From JAJDTQ01 sp963422385 (GTDB lineage Bacteria > Desulfobacterota > Binatia > UBA9968 > JAJDTQ01): a DNA stretch of 64,000 nucleotides. Where the stretch lies: positions 1,116,001 to 1,180,000 of the forward strand of contig OY729432.1 in assembly GCA_963422385.1 (NCBI GenBank), given 5' to 3'. A program made the position numbers and the translations under genes. A model generated the notes under the pieces. The model ran no database searches and had not been told where the DNA came from. It saw only the letters and a program-made list of their open reading frames with translations. Below, in pieces: positions 18,939 through 27,936 of the stretch (its first letter is position 1; the number at the start of each line of letters is the position of its first letter).

Positions 18939-19598
18939 ATGGGAGACACAATCACGTTCAAAAGGCCCGACGGCAACGAGGCATCCGGCTATTGCGCTTC
19001 GGCCGGCGACAACGCGCCGGGCATGGTGGTGATCCAGGAATGGTGGGGCGTGAACGATCAGATCAAGGGCGTCGCCAACCGGCTGGCGGGTCTAGGATAC
19101 ACCTCGCTGGTACCCGACCTCTACCGCGGCAAAGTGACCGTCGAAGCGGAAGAAGCCAGCCACATGATGCAGAACCTCGATTTCGCGGATGCGACCACCG
19201 ATGTATGCGGAGCGGTGGAGCATCTGAAGCAAAGCTGTCCCAAGGTGGGGGTCATCGGCTTCTGCATGGGCGGGGCTCTGACGGTGCTGGCGGCGGTGTA
19301 CGCCAAGGCCGCTGACGCAGCTTGCTGCTGGTACGGGGTTCCCCCGGAAGAAGCGGCCGACACGCGCACCATCTCGATTCCTTTCCAGGGCCATTTCGCG
19401 CTGGAGGATGGATTCTTCACCCCGGATAAGGTGGATGCCCTGGAAGCGCGCCTCAAGGAGGGCAACGTCACGCACGAGATCTACCGCTACCAGGCGCAGC
19501 ATGCGTTCGGTAACGAAACCGGGGCAGCCTACAACGCCGATGCCGCCAACCTGGCGTGGGAGAGGAGCACGAACTTCCTGGCCAGACACCTCAAGTAA
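18939..19598 (+). CDS. Dienelactone hydrolase family protein
   Basis: A 219-residue alpha/beta hydrolase. The nucleophile is cysteine in GFCMGG (near residue 108) as in dienelactone hydrolases, with WWGVN near residue 35 and the catalytic His in QHAFGNE near residue 188. Chosen start ATG 18939 with GGGAGG upstream. Family members open dienelactones in chloroaromatic degradation but many act on other lactones. The neighbouring amidohydrolases fit a degradative setting. Confidence 0.88.
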   Translation: MGDTITFKRPDGNEASGYCASAGDNAPGMVVIQEWWGVNDQIKGVANRLAGLGYTSLVPDLYRGKVTVEAEEASHMMQNLDFADATTDVCGAVEHLKQSCPKVGVIGFCMGGALTVLAAVYAKAADAACCWYGVPPEEAADTRTISIPFQGHFALEDGFFTPDKVDALEARLKEGNVTHEIYRYQAQHAFGNETGAAYNADAANLAWERSTNFLARHLK

Positions 19599-19740
19599 CC
19601 GGCTCGGGGCCTGTGGCAGGGGCGAGCTTGAAACCCGCCCCCGCACCTTGTTGTCGCGGCCTGCCGACAGTGAGGAGCCCCGCACATGTTGCCGCGCGTA
19701 ACAGGCCGCCGGTTCCCGTCATGACGAAAGGGAGACAGCC

Positions 19741-20832
19741 ATGGCAACCTTCCCCATCATCGATGCCGACGGTCACGTACAAGAGAAGTTCGCGCCTTGG
19801 GAGGATCTGCTGGAGGGGCACTACAAGAAGAGGGCGCCAAGGGTGGTGGACTCCGACGGCCGCCAGCAACTGCTCATGGAGGGCCGTATCTGGGCCAAGC
19901 CCTCGGGGGTGGGTTGCGGCATCGGCGCCGTGCCCCACAACCGCTCGCCGCAGCCCACCACCGGCATGTGGGACCCCGCACAGCGGCTCAAGGACATGGA
20001 CCTCGAGCAGATCGAGATCTCGGTCAACTTCGGCACCACCGTTTTCCTGAGCCTGCCGTTCCTGAAAGACAAGGACTACGCCTGCGCCGTCGCCAAGGCC
20101 TACAACAACTGGCTCCACGAGTACTGCCGCACCGCTCCGGAACGGCTCAAGGGCGTGGCGTGCGTGCCCATGCAGGATCCGGCGGAGGCCGCCGCCGAGT
20201 TGCGGCGCTGCGTCACGGATCTCGGCTTCGTGGCTGCGGCCACCTCGGCCCACTCCGCCGGGCGCAATCTCGACCATCCCGACTTCGACCCGTTCTACGC
20301 CACGGCCGAGGAGCTGGGCGTTCCGGTGTGCGTCCACGTGGGCTCGGGCAGGCCGGCGGCGGCCGCCGATCGCTTCGACAACGCGCTGTTCGTGCACGCC
20401 ACCACCCACCCCTTCGAGCAGATGATCGGCGTGATGTGCGTCATCGGCGGCGGCGTCCTGGAGAAATTCCCGAAGCTCAAGGTGGCGTTTCTCGAAGCCG
20501 GCGCCGGCTGGGTACCCTTCTGGATGGAACGCCTGGACGAGCACTACGAGTACATGCAAGCGGCCGTGCCGCTCCTGACCATGCCTCCGAGCGAATACAT
20601 ACGCAAGCGGGACGTCTACTTCTCGTTCGAGCCGGACGAGACCACCCTGCCCTATGTCATGGACTTCATCGGCGACGACCGTCTGGTGTTCGCCTCGGAC
20701 TACAACCACGGCGACTGCAAGTTCCCCAACGTGGTGAAAGAGGTACTGGACCGGGACGACATCGCGGCCGACTCGTTGCCCAGGATCATGGGCGGAAACG
20801 CGCGGAGGCTCTACAACATCGCGTCGGGCTGA
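19741..20832 (+). CDS. Amidohydrolase family 2 protein (TIM-barrel)
   Basis: A 363-residue metal-dependent hydrolase or decarboxylase of the amidohydrolase-2 (ACMSD-like) group. The N-terminal DADGHV corresponds to the first metal-binding strand. VCVHVGSG carries a later metal His, and FASDYNHGD near residue 320 the catalytic Asp. GNARRLYNI at the end is the family signature. SD GGGAGAC. 24 bp ahead of a related paralogue, likely one operon. Such pairs are common in aromatic or oxo-acid degradation; substrate unknown. Confidence 0.85.
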   Translation: MATFPIIDADGHVQEKFAPWEDLLEGHYKKRAPRVVDSDGRQQLLMEGRIWAKPSGVGCGIGAVPHNRSPQPTTGMWDPAQRLKDMDLEQIEISVNFGTTVFLSLPFLKDKDYACAVAKAYNNWLHEYCRTAPERLKGVACVPMQDPAEAAAELRRCVTDLGFVAAATSAHSAGRNLDHPDFDPFYATAEELGVPVCVHVGSGRPAAAADRFDNALFVHATTHPFEQMIGVMCVIGGGVLEKFPKLKVAFLEAGAGWVPFWMERLDEHYEYMQAAVPLLTMPPSEYIRKRDVYFSFEPDETTLPYVMDFIGDDRLVFASDYNHGDCKFPNVVKEVLDRDDIAADSLPRIMGGNARRLYNIASG

Positions 20833-20856
20833 ACCCGGACAGGACGGAGACAAGCC

Positions 20857-21876
20857 ATGATCCCGAAGACCATCGATTCGGACGCCCACGTCATCGAGAT
20901 TCCCTTCACCTGGGAATTCATGACCGAGGCCGAACGAAGGTACGCGCCCTTCCCGGTCACGCAGGACGGCGGCACCGAGTACTGGGTGGTGGATAGCCGG
21001 CTGCATCCCAAGAACAACAACATCGGCGCCAACACCTCCGCCGATCAGCGCGAGTTGCGCGACCTCGACGCCAGGCTCAAGCACATGGACGAGCTGGAGG
21101 TGGACGTGCAGGTGCTCTACCCCACGTTGATGCTGCGCCCCTACACCCGGAGCCGAGCCACCGAACTGGCCATGTGCAAGAGCTACAACCGCTGGCTGGC
21201 CGAAATCTGGAAGAAGGGTCGAGGGCGGCTGCGGTGGGTAGCCATGCCTCCACTGCTCTCCATGGACATGCTACGGGACGAGTTGGGCTTCGCCAGGGAC
21301 AACGGCGCCTGCGGCATCTTCATGCGCGGGGTCGAGTACGAGAAGCGTCTGAGCGATCCCGACCTGTTCCCGCTCTACGAGATCGCCACGAAGCTGGATC
21401 TCCCCATCTGCGTCCACGCCGGCACCAACAGCAGCGCCATCCACGACCTCTACGAGGGCGAGACCGGGTTCTCGCGCTTCAAGCTGCCGGTAGTGGGGAC
21501 CTTCCACTCGCTCCTCATGGACGGAACCCCCGCGCTCTTCCCCAAGCTCCGCTGGGGCTTCGTCGAGGTGAGCGCCCAGTGGGTGCCCTACGCCCTGAAC
21601 GACCTCCGGCTCCGCTTGCAGAAGCTGGGAAGGCCGGTCCCGAACAACATCATGGCCGAGAACCGCATGTACGTGGCCTGCCAGACCAGCGACGACCTTC
21701 CGGTCATCCTCAAGGACGCGGGCGAGGACAATCTCGTCATCGGCACCGACTACGGCCACAACGACACATCGAGTCAGATCGAGGCGCTGCGCATGCTCCG
21801 CAGCGACGGTTCGGTGCCGGCCGGAATCATCGACAAGATCCTCGGCGACAACGCGCGGGCGTTGTACGGACTCTGA
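20857..21876 (+). CDS. Amidohydrolase family 2 protein, paralogue
   Basis: A 339-residue relative of the preceding protein, with IDSDAHVIE at the N-terminus, ICVHAGTNSS in the middle, IGTDYGHND near residue 292 and the terminal GDNARALYGL. Probably co-transcribed with the gene ending 24 bp upstream. The tandem arrangement may reflect successive steps or a heteromer; neither can be told from sequence. Confidence 0.85.
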   Translation: MIPKTIDSDAHVIEIPFTWEFMTEAERRYAPFPVTQDGGTEYWVVDSRLHPKNNNIGANTSADQRELRDLDARLKHMDELEVDVQVLYPTLMLRPYTRSRATELAMCKSYNRWLAEIWKKGRGRLRWVAMPPLLSMDMLRDELGFARDNGACGIFMRGVEYEKRLSDPDLFPLYEIATKLDLPICVHAGTNSSAIHDLYEGETGFSRFKLPVVGTFHSLLMDGTPALFPKLRWGFVEVSAQWVPYALNDLRLRLQKLGRPVPNNIMAENRMYVACQTSDDLPVILKDAGEDNLVIGTDYGHNDTSSQIEALRMLRSDGSVPAGIIDKILGDNARALYGL

Positions 21877-21901
21877 AAGCGACTCCGCGGTCAAGGAAAC
21901 C

Positions 21902-22531
21902 TCACCTCCACGGCGGCGGGTTGCCCCATTCGTCGTAGTAGGTGGTCTCGGAGGTGGGACAGCGGGCGGTGGTGCCGAACCGGCCTTCCGGATAACCCAG
22001 CGGAATGCAGCAGTGGACCTCGGCTTCCGGCGGGAGCCCGAACAGTTCGTGAATCCGGTCGGTGACACACGGATGCAGTGTGGTCAACACCGACCCGATG
22101 CCCAGGGCCCGTGCGGCCAGCATCAGGTTCTGCGCCGCGGGGAGGACGGAACCGGCCTGTCCCGGTGAGGTGGAGACCGCCAGCACCACCACGGGCGCGT
22201 CCTTCATGGCCTCCGCCAGCCGCATGGGCGGCAGATGCCGGTCGCCCGGCTGAGCGTTCTCGGGGCTCCAGCCCTCCGGCTGCTTCGCCCACCACGCCTC
22301 GCGATACAGCTCGGCGAATCTCCGTATCTTCTCCCGGTTACGCACTACCAGGAACCGCCCTCTGTGCTCGTTGCGCGCGTTGGGCGCCTTGGACGCCGCA
22401 TCCATCAAGGTTCGGATGTCATCATCGCCAATGGGATCCGGCCTGAGCCTGCGGATGGCCCGCTGGGTGAACATGACCTCCCCAAGGCTCATATCGAGAT
22501 GTTCGGGCGGATCGAGTCTCACCATCGCCAT
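21902..22531 (-). CDS. Nitroreductase family flavoprotein
   Basis: A 209-residue protein with the nitroreductase fold signatures MFTQRAIRRLRPDPIGDDDI (FMN phosphate binding), AASKAPNARN, and QNLMLAARALGIGSVLTTLH. Start at ATG 22531, preceded by a strong GGAGAAAGGGG; the long upstream frame extension is the hairpin repeat. It reduces nitro, quinone or enone substrates with NAD(P)H. No substrate clue. Convergent with the amidohydrolase pair. Confidence 0.88.
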   Translation of the reverse strand: MAMVRLDPPEHLDMSLGEVMFTQRAIRRLRPDPIGDDDIRTLMDAASKAPNARNEHRGRFLVVRNREKIRRFAELYREAWWAKQPEGWSPENAQPGDRHLPPMRLAEAMKDAPVVVLAVSTSPGQAGSVLPAAQNLMLAARALGIGSVLTTLHPCVTDRIHELFGLPPEAEVHCCIPLGYPEGRFGTTARCPTSETTYYDEWGNPPPWR

Positions 22532-22576
22532 CGTTCCGGTCCCCTTTCTCCTTCGCAAGATTGCGCCGGGGAACGA

Positions 22577-22735
22577 GTGTGCTGTCCCACGTATTCTTTC
22601 ACCAATCTGCTGGTCTTTCTTGCCGTCGGCTGCGTTGCTCCCCCTCGCGTGGTATCGGCCACTGCTCGTCGTCGCGCCTTGCCGACCACAAGAAATCCTG
22701 CGCAGACTGGTGAAAGAATACGTGGGACGGCACAC
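22577..22735. repeat. Hairpin repeat element, copy 2 (159 bp)
   Basis: Arms of 33 bp at 22577-22609 and 22703-22735 are inverted repeats with only two wobble-type mismatches (left arm begins GTGTGCTGTCCCACG). The core (GTCGGCTGCGTTGCTCCCCC...) matches the core of the element at 1320-1476. The central mini-hairpin keeps pairing despite base changes (GTGGC/GCCAC there, GTGGT/GGCCAC here). The right end abuts the stop codon of the aldolase gene. Confidence 0.78.
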
Positions 22736-23595
22736 TAACGTCCCGTCAGCTCGCGCGCCCGGTTCAGCACGGCGAACGAACGCGGCGCGCTGGGCATGAG
22801 GAAGCGGTAGCCAGCCTCCACCAGGCGCTCGATGTTGTCGGCGCCGGGATGCGGATGGCCGCAGGGAACCCCTTGCTCCTTGCAGATATCCAGGATCCGG
22901 TTGATGGCGTCGGCCACTACCGGATGGTCGTAATCCCGTGGGTGGCCCAGCTCCTGGCTCAGGTCCCCTTCGCCAACAAGCACCACTCCGATGCCCGGGA
23001 CATCCTTGAGCATGGCCGGCAGGTTTTCGATGGCGCGGACCTCCTCGCACTGGATCACCACCAGGATCTCGCCGTCGGGCGCCAGCGGCCACACGTCCGC
23101 GCGCTTGTAGTACTCCTGCTGGGAGAGCCCCCAGTAACGGGCGGCTCGGGTGGGCGCGTCGCCGCGGATGCCCGGAGGATCATGGAGCGGAGCGGACGAA
23201 AGCCGCGGATAACGGCAGGCCGACACCGCGTTGCGCGCCTCCTCCACCGAGCTGACGTGAGGGAAAATAATCCCGTAGACGCCGATGTCCAGCACCTGCT
23301 TCGCCAGCCACTGGTTCATCTCGTTGCCGTTGGGAGGGATGCGCACCATCGGCGTTACCGCGGGGGTCAGGGTGCCGCGGTCCACCAACTGCCGCCGGTC
23401 CAGCATGTACTGCAACGCGTGCCGCAGCCCCGGAATGTCCAGGGGCGCATGCTCCATCTCGAAGGCCACGCCGTCGAGCCGGGAACCCGCCATGGCGATG
23501 GCGGTCTCGACGTCGTTGGAGGTGAAGCTCACGAAGGCCGTCCTGCCTTCCTCCAGCGCTTTGACGACACCGTTGAGACGCGGGATTTCCGCCAT
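22735..23595 (-). CDS. HpcH/HpaI aldolase family protein
   Basis: A 286-residue class II pyruvate aldolase-type TIM barrel. The segments FEMEHAPLD, PMVRIPPN and GVYGIIFPHVSSVEEA contain the metal-binding and pyruvate-binding residues of HpcH/HpaI enzymes, and VVIQCEEVRAIENL and VLVGEGDLSQELG follow. SD AAGGAG. It could cleave a 4-hydroxy-2-oxoacid; with the LigJ-like protein at 23803 on the other strand it suggests oxo-acid catabolism. The TAG stop lies in the end of a hairpin repeat. Confidence 0.87.
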   Translation of the reverse strand: MAEIPRLNGVVKALEEGRTAFVSFTSNDVETAIAMAGSRLDGVAFEMEHAPLDIPGLRHALQYMLDRRQLVDRGTLTPAVTPMVRIPPNGNEMNQWLAKQVLDIGVYGIIFPHVSSVEEARNAVSACRYPRLSSAPLHDPPGIRGDAPTRAARYWGLSQQEYYKRADVWPLAPDGEILVVIQCEEVRAIENLPAMLKDVPGIGVVLVGEGDLSQELGHPRDYDHPVVADAINRILDICKEQGVPCGHPHPGADNIERLVEAGYRFLMPSAPRSFAVLNRARELTGR

Positions 23596-23711
23596 GAATC
23601 ACTCCTTGGCCCTTCGACTTCGCTCCGCTACGCTCAGGGCGAACGGCAGATGGTCCTGAGCTTTGCCAAGCCTATAGCCTGTCCTTCCGGGCTTTGCTAG
23701 TGTAATTTCCC

Positions 23712-23784
23712 TTGGAGTCGGGAGACTTGGAGTCGGGAGACGACACTGGAACACGCTTGGTGTGGTGTCCTGTATAAACCGTGG
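23712..23784. repeat. 15-bp tandem repeat and solo hairpin-family arm
   Basis: TTGGAGTCGGGAGAC occurs twice in tandem (23712-23726, 23727-23741). After it, 23761-23784 (TGTGGTGTCCTG...) matches bases 5-28 of the window with two differences, i.e. one arm of the hairpin family. It lies just upstream of the start at 23803. A short inverted sequence of the CTTCGACTTCGCTC/GGGCGAACGG type lies at about 23611-23647. Confidence 0.5.
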
Positions 23785-23802
23785 ACAAGACTCGTTGGGG
23801 GT

Positions 23803-24795
23803 ATGCTCGTGATCATCGACGCCCATGCACACTACACCACGGCGCCGGCAAAGCTTCAGTCCTTTCGCGCCCGGCAGATCGTCAACCAGGCGCGGCCGGC
23901 GCCCGGCAAGCTCAACATCAGTGATGAAGAGCTCGAACAGTCCATGCGCTCGCAGTTCAAGCGAATGGCCGACACCGGCATCGACCGGCTGCTGTTCTCG
24001 CCCCAGGCCTCGGCCATGGGCCACCACTTCGGTTCCGAGCTCATCAGCCGCTATTGGAGCGAGGCCTGCAACGACCTCATCGGACGCATCGCCAGGCTGT
24101 GGCCGGACAAGGTCTCGCCGGTGTGCCAGCTCCCCCAGTCGCCGGGGGTCAGCCCCGGAAGCTGGGTGGAAGAACTCGAGCGCCGCGTCAGGGAACAGGG
24201 CTTCATCGCGTGCAACATCAACCCCGATCTGTGCAGCGGCCGCGAGCCGTGGACGCCGTCTCTGGGAGACGAGTGGTGGTATCCACTGTGGGAGAAGATG
24301 GTGGAGCTGGACATACCGGGGACCATCCATGCCAGCGCGTCCCTGAACCCTGCCTTCCACACCACGAGCTCGTACTACATCGGCCAGCACCACAACGGCG
24401 CCGTGGAGTTGCTGAGCTCCCGCGTGTTCCAGGACTTCCCGAAGCTCAAGCTCGTCATTCCCCACGGCGGCGGCGCCGTGCCCTACCAGTGGAACCGCCA
24501 CCGGGGGATGCACGTGAAGGAGGGGCTGGAGCCGTTCGAGGAGGCGGCCCGCCGGGTCTACTGGGACATGGCCATCTATGACGCCGAAGGCATGGAGATG
24601 CTGATCAAGCGGGTCGGGTCCGACCGCGTTCTGTTCGCCACCGAGATGTTCGGCGCGGTGAACGCCACCGACCCCCGGACCGGCCGCAACTTCGAGGAGG
24701 TCGTACCGATCTTCGAGTCCGTCCCGGGCCTGACCGACGAAGACCGCTACAACATCACCGAAGGCAACGCCAGGCGGCTCTACGGGTTGCCATAG
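23803..24795 (+). CDS. Amidohydrolase, LigJ-like (4-oxalomesaconate hydratase-like)
   Basis: A 330-residue amidohydrolase-2 protein. The N-terminus VIIDAHAHYTTAPAKL, with its metal-binding HAH and TTAP, is characteristic of LigJ-type 4-oxalomesaconate hydratases of the protocatechuate 4,5-cleavage pathway. CNINPDL, TIHASAS, VIPHGGGAVPYQWNRHRG and the final GNARRLYGL complete the domain. If the assignment is right it hydrates an oxalomesaconate-like intermediate. The rest of that pathway is not visible, so a related substrate is possible. Confidence 0.78.
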   Translation: MLVIIDAHAHYTTAPAKLQSFRARQIVNQARPAPGKLNISDEELEQSMRSQFKRMADTGIDRLLFSPQASAMGHHFGSELISRYWSEACNDLIGRIARLWPDKVSPVCQLPQSPGVSPGSWVEELERRVREQGFIACNINPDLCSGREPWTPSLGDEWWYPLWEKMVELDIPGTIHASASLNPAFHTTSSYYIGQHHNGAVELLSSRVFQDFPKLKLVIPHGGGAVPYQWNRHRGMHVKEGLEPFEEAARRVYWDMAIYDAEGMEMLIKRVGSDRVLFATEMFGAVNATDPRTGRNFEEVVPIFESVPGLTDEDRYNITEGNARRLYGLP

Positions 24796-24893
24796 ACAAA
24801 CGCATTGGCCCTTCCCTGCATCGGCTGCGTGGCCGGAGCGGGCGGGCTTGAACCCCGTCCCTGCAGGCCGTAGGCGGACGGACGGAGACATTC

Positions 24894-26003
24894 ATGATCG
24901 ACTTTTTCTTTCCCAACAACGTCATGGGCACCCAGACGCTTCGGCTCGTGGCCGAAGCCCAGCAGGGAGGCGGGGACGTTTTCGACATCGCGCGCCTGTG
25001 CCGCGACCTGGACCCCAACGACAGGAAGGGATGGGAACAGGCCTGGCTCGATCTGGCCCGGAGGACCGAGGACACTGCCATGGACGCGCTGGCGGCGGGC
25101 CACGAGCACACCGCCATGCAGTTCTTCTTCCAGGCCAACCAGTATTTCCGCATGTCCGACGTATTCCTGACCATCGCCGAGAACGACGTCAAGGCCGAGC
25201 GGTTCCGGATGTCCCAGACGAGCTTCCGGGCGGCCGCGGCGCTGCACAGGCCGGCCATGGAAGTCATCAGCGTCCGTTGCGGCGACGAAGAATATGACGG
25301 CTACTTCTGTCACCCCAAGTATCCGGCTCCGGGCAAGTGGCCGGCCGTGTTCCTCATCGGCGGCGCCGACGCCTTTGCCGAGGAGATCTTCTTCAGCGGC
25401 CGGCAGGTGCTGGAGTACGGCTGGGCGCTGCTGCTGGTGGACACGCCCGGACGGGGCTCGTCCATGTACGTCAAGGGGATCCCCACCCGGGCGGACTACG
25501 AGGTGCCCGCCAAAGCGTGTATCGACTACCTGGTGTCCCGGCCGGAGGTGGATCCCGAGCGCATCGGCCTCATCGGCATCAGCATGGCCGGCTACTACGC
25601 GCCGCGGGCCGCGGCGTTCGATGAGCGCATCAAGGCGCTGGTGGGCTGGAGCGGCTGCTACAGCGTGCTGGACGACCTCTATCTCTTCTGCGAGCACCTC
25701 CAGCCGGTGGTGCAACGGCTGCTGGGCGGCGTGAGCGACGAAGTCGCCCGGGAGCGGCTCAAGGACTTCACCATGGAGGGAGCCGCCCGGAACATCACCT
25801 GCCCCACGCTCATCACCCACGGCGCCGACGATCGGCTGATGAACCTGGAAGGCGCCAAGCGACTGTACGAAGAGATCGGCAGCACGGACAAGACCCTCAA
25901 GATTTACGACGACCCGGCCAGCGGGGGCGCCATCCATTGCAGCCACGACTACTGGGGCCACAACGTGCCGTACATGCTGGATTGGATGCAGGACCGGCTC
26001 TAG
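24894..26003 (+). CDS. Alpha/beta hydrolase (FrsA/pseudooxynicotine-hydrolase-like)
   Basis: A 369-residue hydrolase with an N-terminal helical domain (about residues 1-120) ahead of the alpha/beta core. The nucleophile is in GISMAGYYAPR near residue 232, the acid in THGADDRLMN and the His in HCSHDYWGHN near the C-terminus. This layout matches C-C bond hydrolases such as 2,6-dihydroxypseudooxynicotine hydrolase and FrsA-like esterases. Follows the LigJ-like gene by 98 bp in the same direction, so it may act in the same pathway. Confidence 0.82.
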   Translation: MIDFFFPNNVMGTQTLRLVAEAQQGGGDVFDIARLCRDLDPNDRKGWEQAWLDLARRTEDTAMDALAAGHEHTAMQFFFQANQYFRMSDVFLTIAENDVKAERFRMSQTSFRAAAALHRPAMEVISVRCGDEEYDGYFCHPKYPAPGKWPAVFLIGGADAFAEEIFFSGRQVLEYGWALLLVDTPGRGSSMYVKGIPTRADYEVPAKACIDYLVSRPEVDPERIGLIGISMAGYYAPRAAAFDERIKALVGWSGCYSVLDDLYLFCEHLQPVVQRLLGGVSDEVARERLKDFTMEGAARNITCPTLITHGADDRLMNLEGAKRLYEEIGSTDKTLKIYDDPASGGAIHCSHDYWGHNVPYMLDWMQDRL

Positions 26004-26133
26004 GTTGGAGACTATGGCAAGCGATTTACACGTCGTGTGTACATGCCATTTCGTCAGAAAAACCGGGCTGTTTCACCTGAGATAACATAGTACAAGATTC
26101 GACCCTCATTTGTCCTGTCAAGGAGGAGCCGTC

Positions 26134-26613
26134 ATGGCCAAGGGATCGGTTGTCTCGATACAGATCGCCAAGGACGCCAAGGGCGCGATGGAGAACGTCC
26201 AGAAAGCCCGCGCGGTGGAAGGAAAGGGCCTCGAAGGGGACCGTTACGGTAATCAGGTGGGCAGCTACTCGCACAACCCCGGTCCGGACCGCGAGGTGAC
26301 GCTCATCGAGGTCGAAGCCATCGAGGCCATGGAGCACGACTACGGCACGAGGCTGGACTCCAAGGACAGCCGTCGCAACATTACCACGCGCGGCGTTCCC
26401 CTGAATCACTTGGTGCAGGGGCGGGAGTTCACGGTGGGAGACGTGAAGCTGCGCGGGCTGCGCGTGTGCGAGCCCTGCGCCAACCTCGCGAGGCTCACGG
26501 GCAAGAATGTGCTGCAAGGCCTCGTGCACCGGGGCGGTCTGCGCGCCCAAGTGCTGACCGGCGGCACCATCCGCGTGGGCGACACCGTGGAATGGGAGCC
26601 GGAAGGCGGCTAG
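26134..26613 (+). CDS. MOSC domain protein
   Basis: A 159-residue single-domain MOSC protein (molybdenum cofactor sulfurase C-terminal domain). Visible are GKGLEGDRYG, the REVTLIEVEAIEAM strand-helix, RRNITTRGVPLNHLVQGREFTVGDV, and the conserved cysteines in VCEPCANLARLTG. Domain proteins of this kind bind molybdenum cofactor or activated sulfur. Start ATG 26134 behind AAGGAGGAG. Not obviously part of an operon. Confidence 0.88.
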   Translation: MAKGSVVSIQIAKDAKGAMENVQKARAVEGKGLEGDRYGNQVGSYSHNPGPDREVTLIEVEAIEAMEHDYGTRLDSKDSRRNITTRGVPLNHLVQGREFTVGDVKLRGLRVCEPCANLARLTGKNVLQGLVHRGGLRAQVLTGGTIRVGDTVEWEPEGG

Positions 26614-26759
26614 GAGTCCGGCAATTCCATATGGAAGGGTAGAGGGACTTTCCGGGCATGGGTCTGCTTGTACGCGGCGCTGCGTCCACGCGACACCAGC
26701 GCCTTGAACTCTTCTCGCTCCTGTGGACTCAACCTGACTCGGTACTTCTTTGCCGGCAT
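26610..26759 (-). pseudogene. IS630-like transposase N-terminal fragment
   Basis: About 50 residues beginning MPAKKYRVRLSPQEREEF and continuing SRGRSAAYKQTHARK resemble the first helix-turn-helix of IS630-family transposases. The frame then stops and no DDE domain follows, so this is an insertion-sequence relic convergent with the MOSC gene, whose stop codon it overlaps. Confidence 0.6.
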
Positions 26760-26850
26760 GATCATCCTCCCGACCTTCAATCCCATGACCCAATGATCAC
26801 CAGAACACTTGGAAGCATACATCAAGTACCACTCAATTTATGATGGAGGA

Positions 26851-27903
26851 CTACCAGGCGCGTGAACTCTCAGGCACGATGAAGAGATCCCCGGTCCGGT
26901 ATCGTTGCGGAGTGAGGCCCTGCTCATGGGCATAGTCGAGGAACGCCTCCACGGTCTTGCCATCTTCATCGAGGGAGTAGCTCCAGGGGTCTCTCAGATG
27001 CCCCGGGCCGCCGCACAGGATCTCCGTCTGCTCCGGGGCGAGGGACTCCCACCACTGCTCCTCCTCCAAAGCCAGGATGTAGCGTGATCTCGGCTCTTCG
27101 CCGCGGTTCCCCACAGCCTTGGCGCGAATAAACGCGTCGTAGAGCGCCTGGCACAGATCCTCATTCCTCTCGGCGACATCCTGCCACAGCGCGATAGTGT
27201 GCATGATGGGGAAAAAGCCGGTGCGCGCGTAGTAGTCCACTTCGAGCTGGCGGGTGTCCTCGCCCAAAAGCCACTGCACGCCGACCGCCTCCCACGCCGC
27301 CGGGCCCAGGCTGGAAGCTTCGATCATGGCATCGATACCGCCCCGCACCAGCAGCTCCTCCAGACTCTCGCCGGGACGCACTACCTCCACCTCGAGGTGG
27401 TTGCGGACCGCGTCACGCAACGGCACGTCCACGGTCACCACCCAGGTGATGTCGTTCAGGTTGACGCCGTATTCGTGCTGCAGCAGCGCCCGCGCCCACA
27501 GGCCGGCGCTCAGGTTGAGACGCCGCACGCCGACGCGCCGCCCGGCCAAGTCTTCCGGCGACTCGATGCCCGCCCCGCCCCGGCAGAAGATGTGGGGATG
27601 CCGGAAGCGGCGGTAGTGAAAGACGGGAATGGCGACGAGCGGAACGCCCTGGGAGCGCGCGGTGACCAACGGGGCCATGCCCATCTCGCAGATGTCGAAG
27701 GCCTTGTCATCGAGCATACGCAGAGTGCGTGGATACTGGTAGTCGCCCAGGATTCCGGTGGGTGGGAACGGATCGGGTATGATCTCGATGTCGTATCCCG
27801 CCACCGCAACGCGTCCGTCAAGCAACGCACGGGTCCGCTTGTATTCGCCACACGACAGGGTCGGTCGAGGCTTCATGGTATCGGGCTGATATGAGCCGAA
27901 CAT
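26851..27903 (-). CDS. 4,5-dihydroxyphthalate decarboxylase-like / substrate-binding-fold protein
   Basis: A 350-residue protein with the periplasmic-binding-protein fold used by 4,5-dihydroxyphthalate decarboxylases and NMT1-like binding proteins. Clues are LDDKAFDICEMGMAPLV, IPVFHYRRFRHPHIFCR, LAGRRVGVRRLNLSAGLWARALL and a C-terminal helical segment. No signal peptide, consistent with a cytoplasmic enzyme rather than a transporter component. ATG 27903 is used; an internal ATG at 27876 (MKPRPTLSCG) is equally plausible. Possible role in aromatic acid decarboxylation. Confidence 0.7.
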   Translation of the reverse strand: MFGSYQPDTMKPRPTLSCGEYKRTRALLDGRVAVAGYDIEIIPDPFPPTGILGDYQYPRTLRMLDDKAFDICEMGMAPLVTARSQGVPLVAIPVFHYRRFRHPHIFCRGGAGIESPEDLAGRRVGVRRLNLSAGLWARALLQHEYGVNLNDITWVVTVDVPLRDAVRNHLEVEVVRPGESLEELLVRGGIDAMIEASSLGPAAWEAVGVQWLLGEDTRQLEVDYYARTGFFPIMHTIALWQDVAERNEDLCQALYDAFIRAKAVGNRGEEPRSRYILALEEEQWWESLAPEQTEILCGGPGHLRDPWSYSLDEDGKTVEAFLDYAHEQGLTPQRYRTGDLFIVPESSRAW

Positions 27904-27936
27904 GGAATCGCACTTCTGACGAGCCCGCCGCTCATG

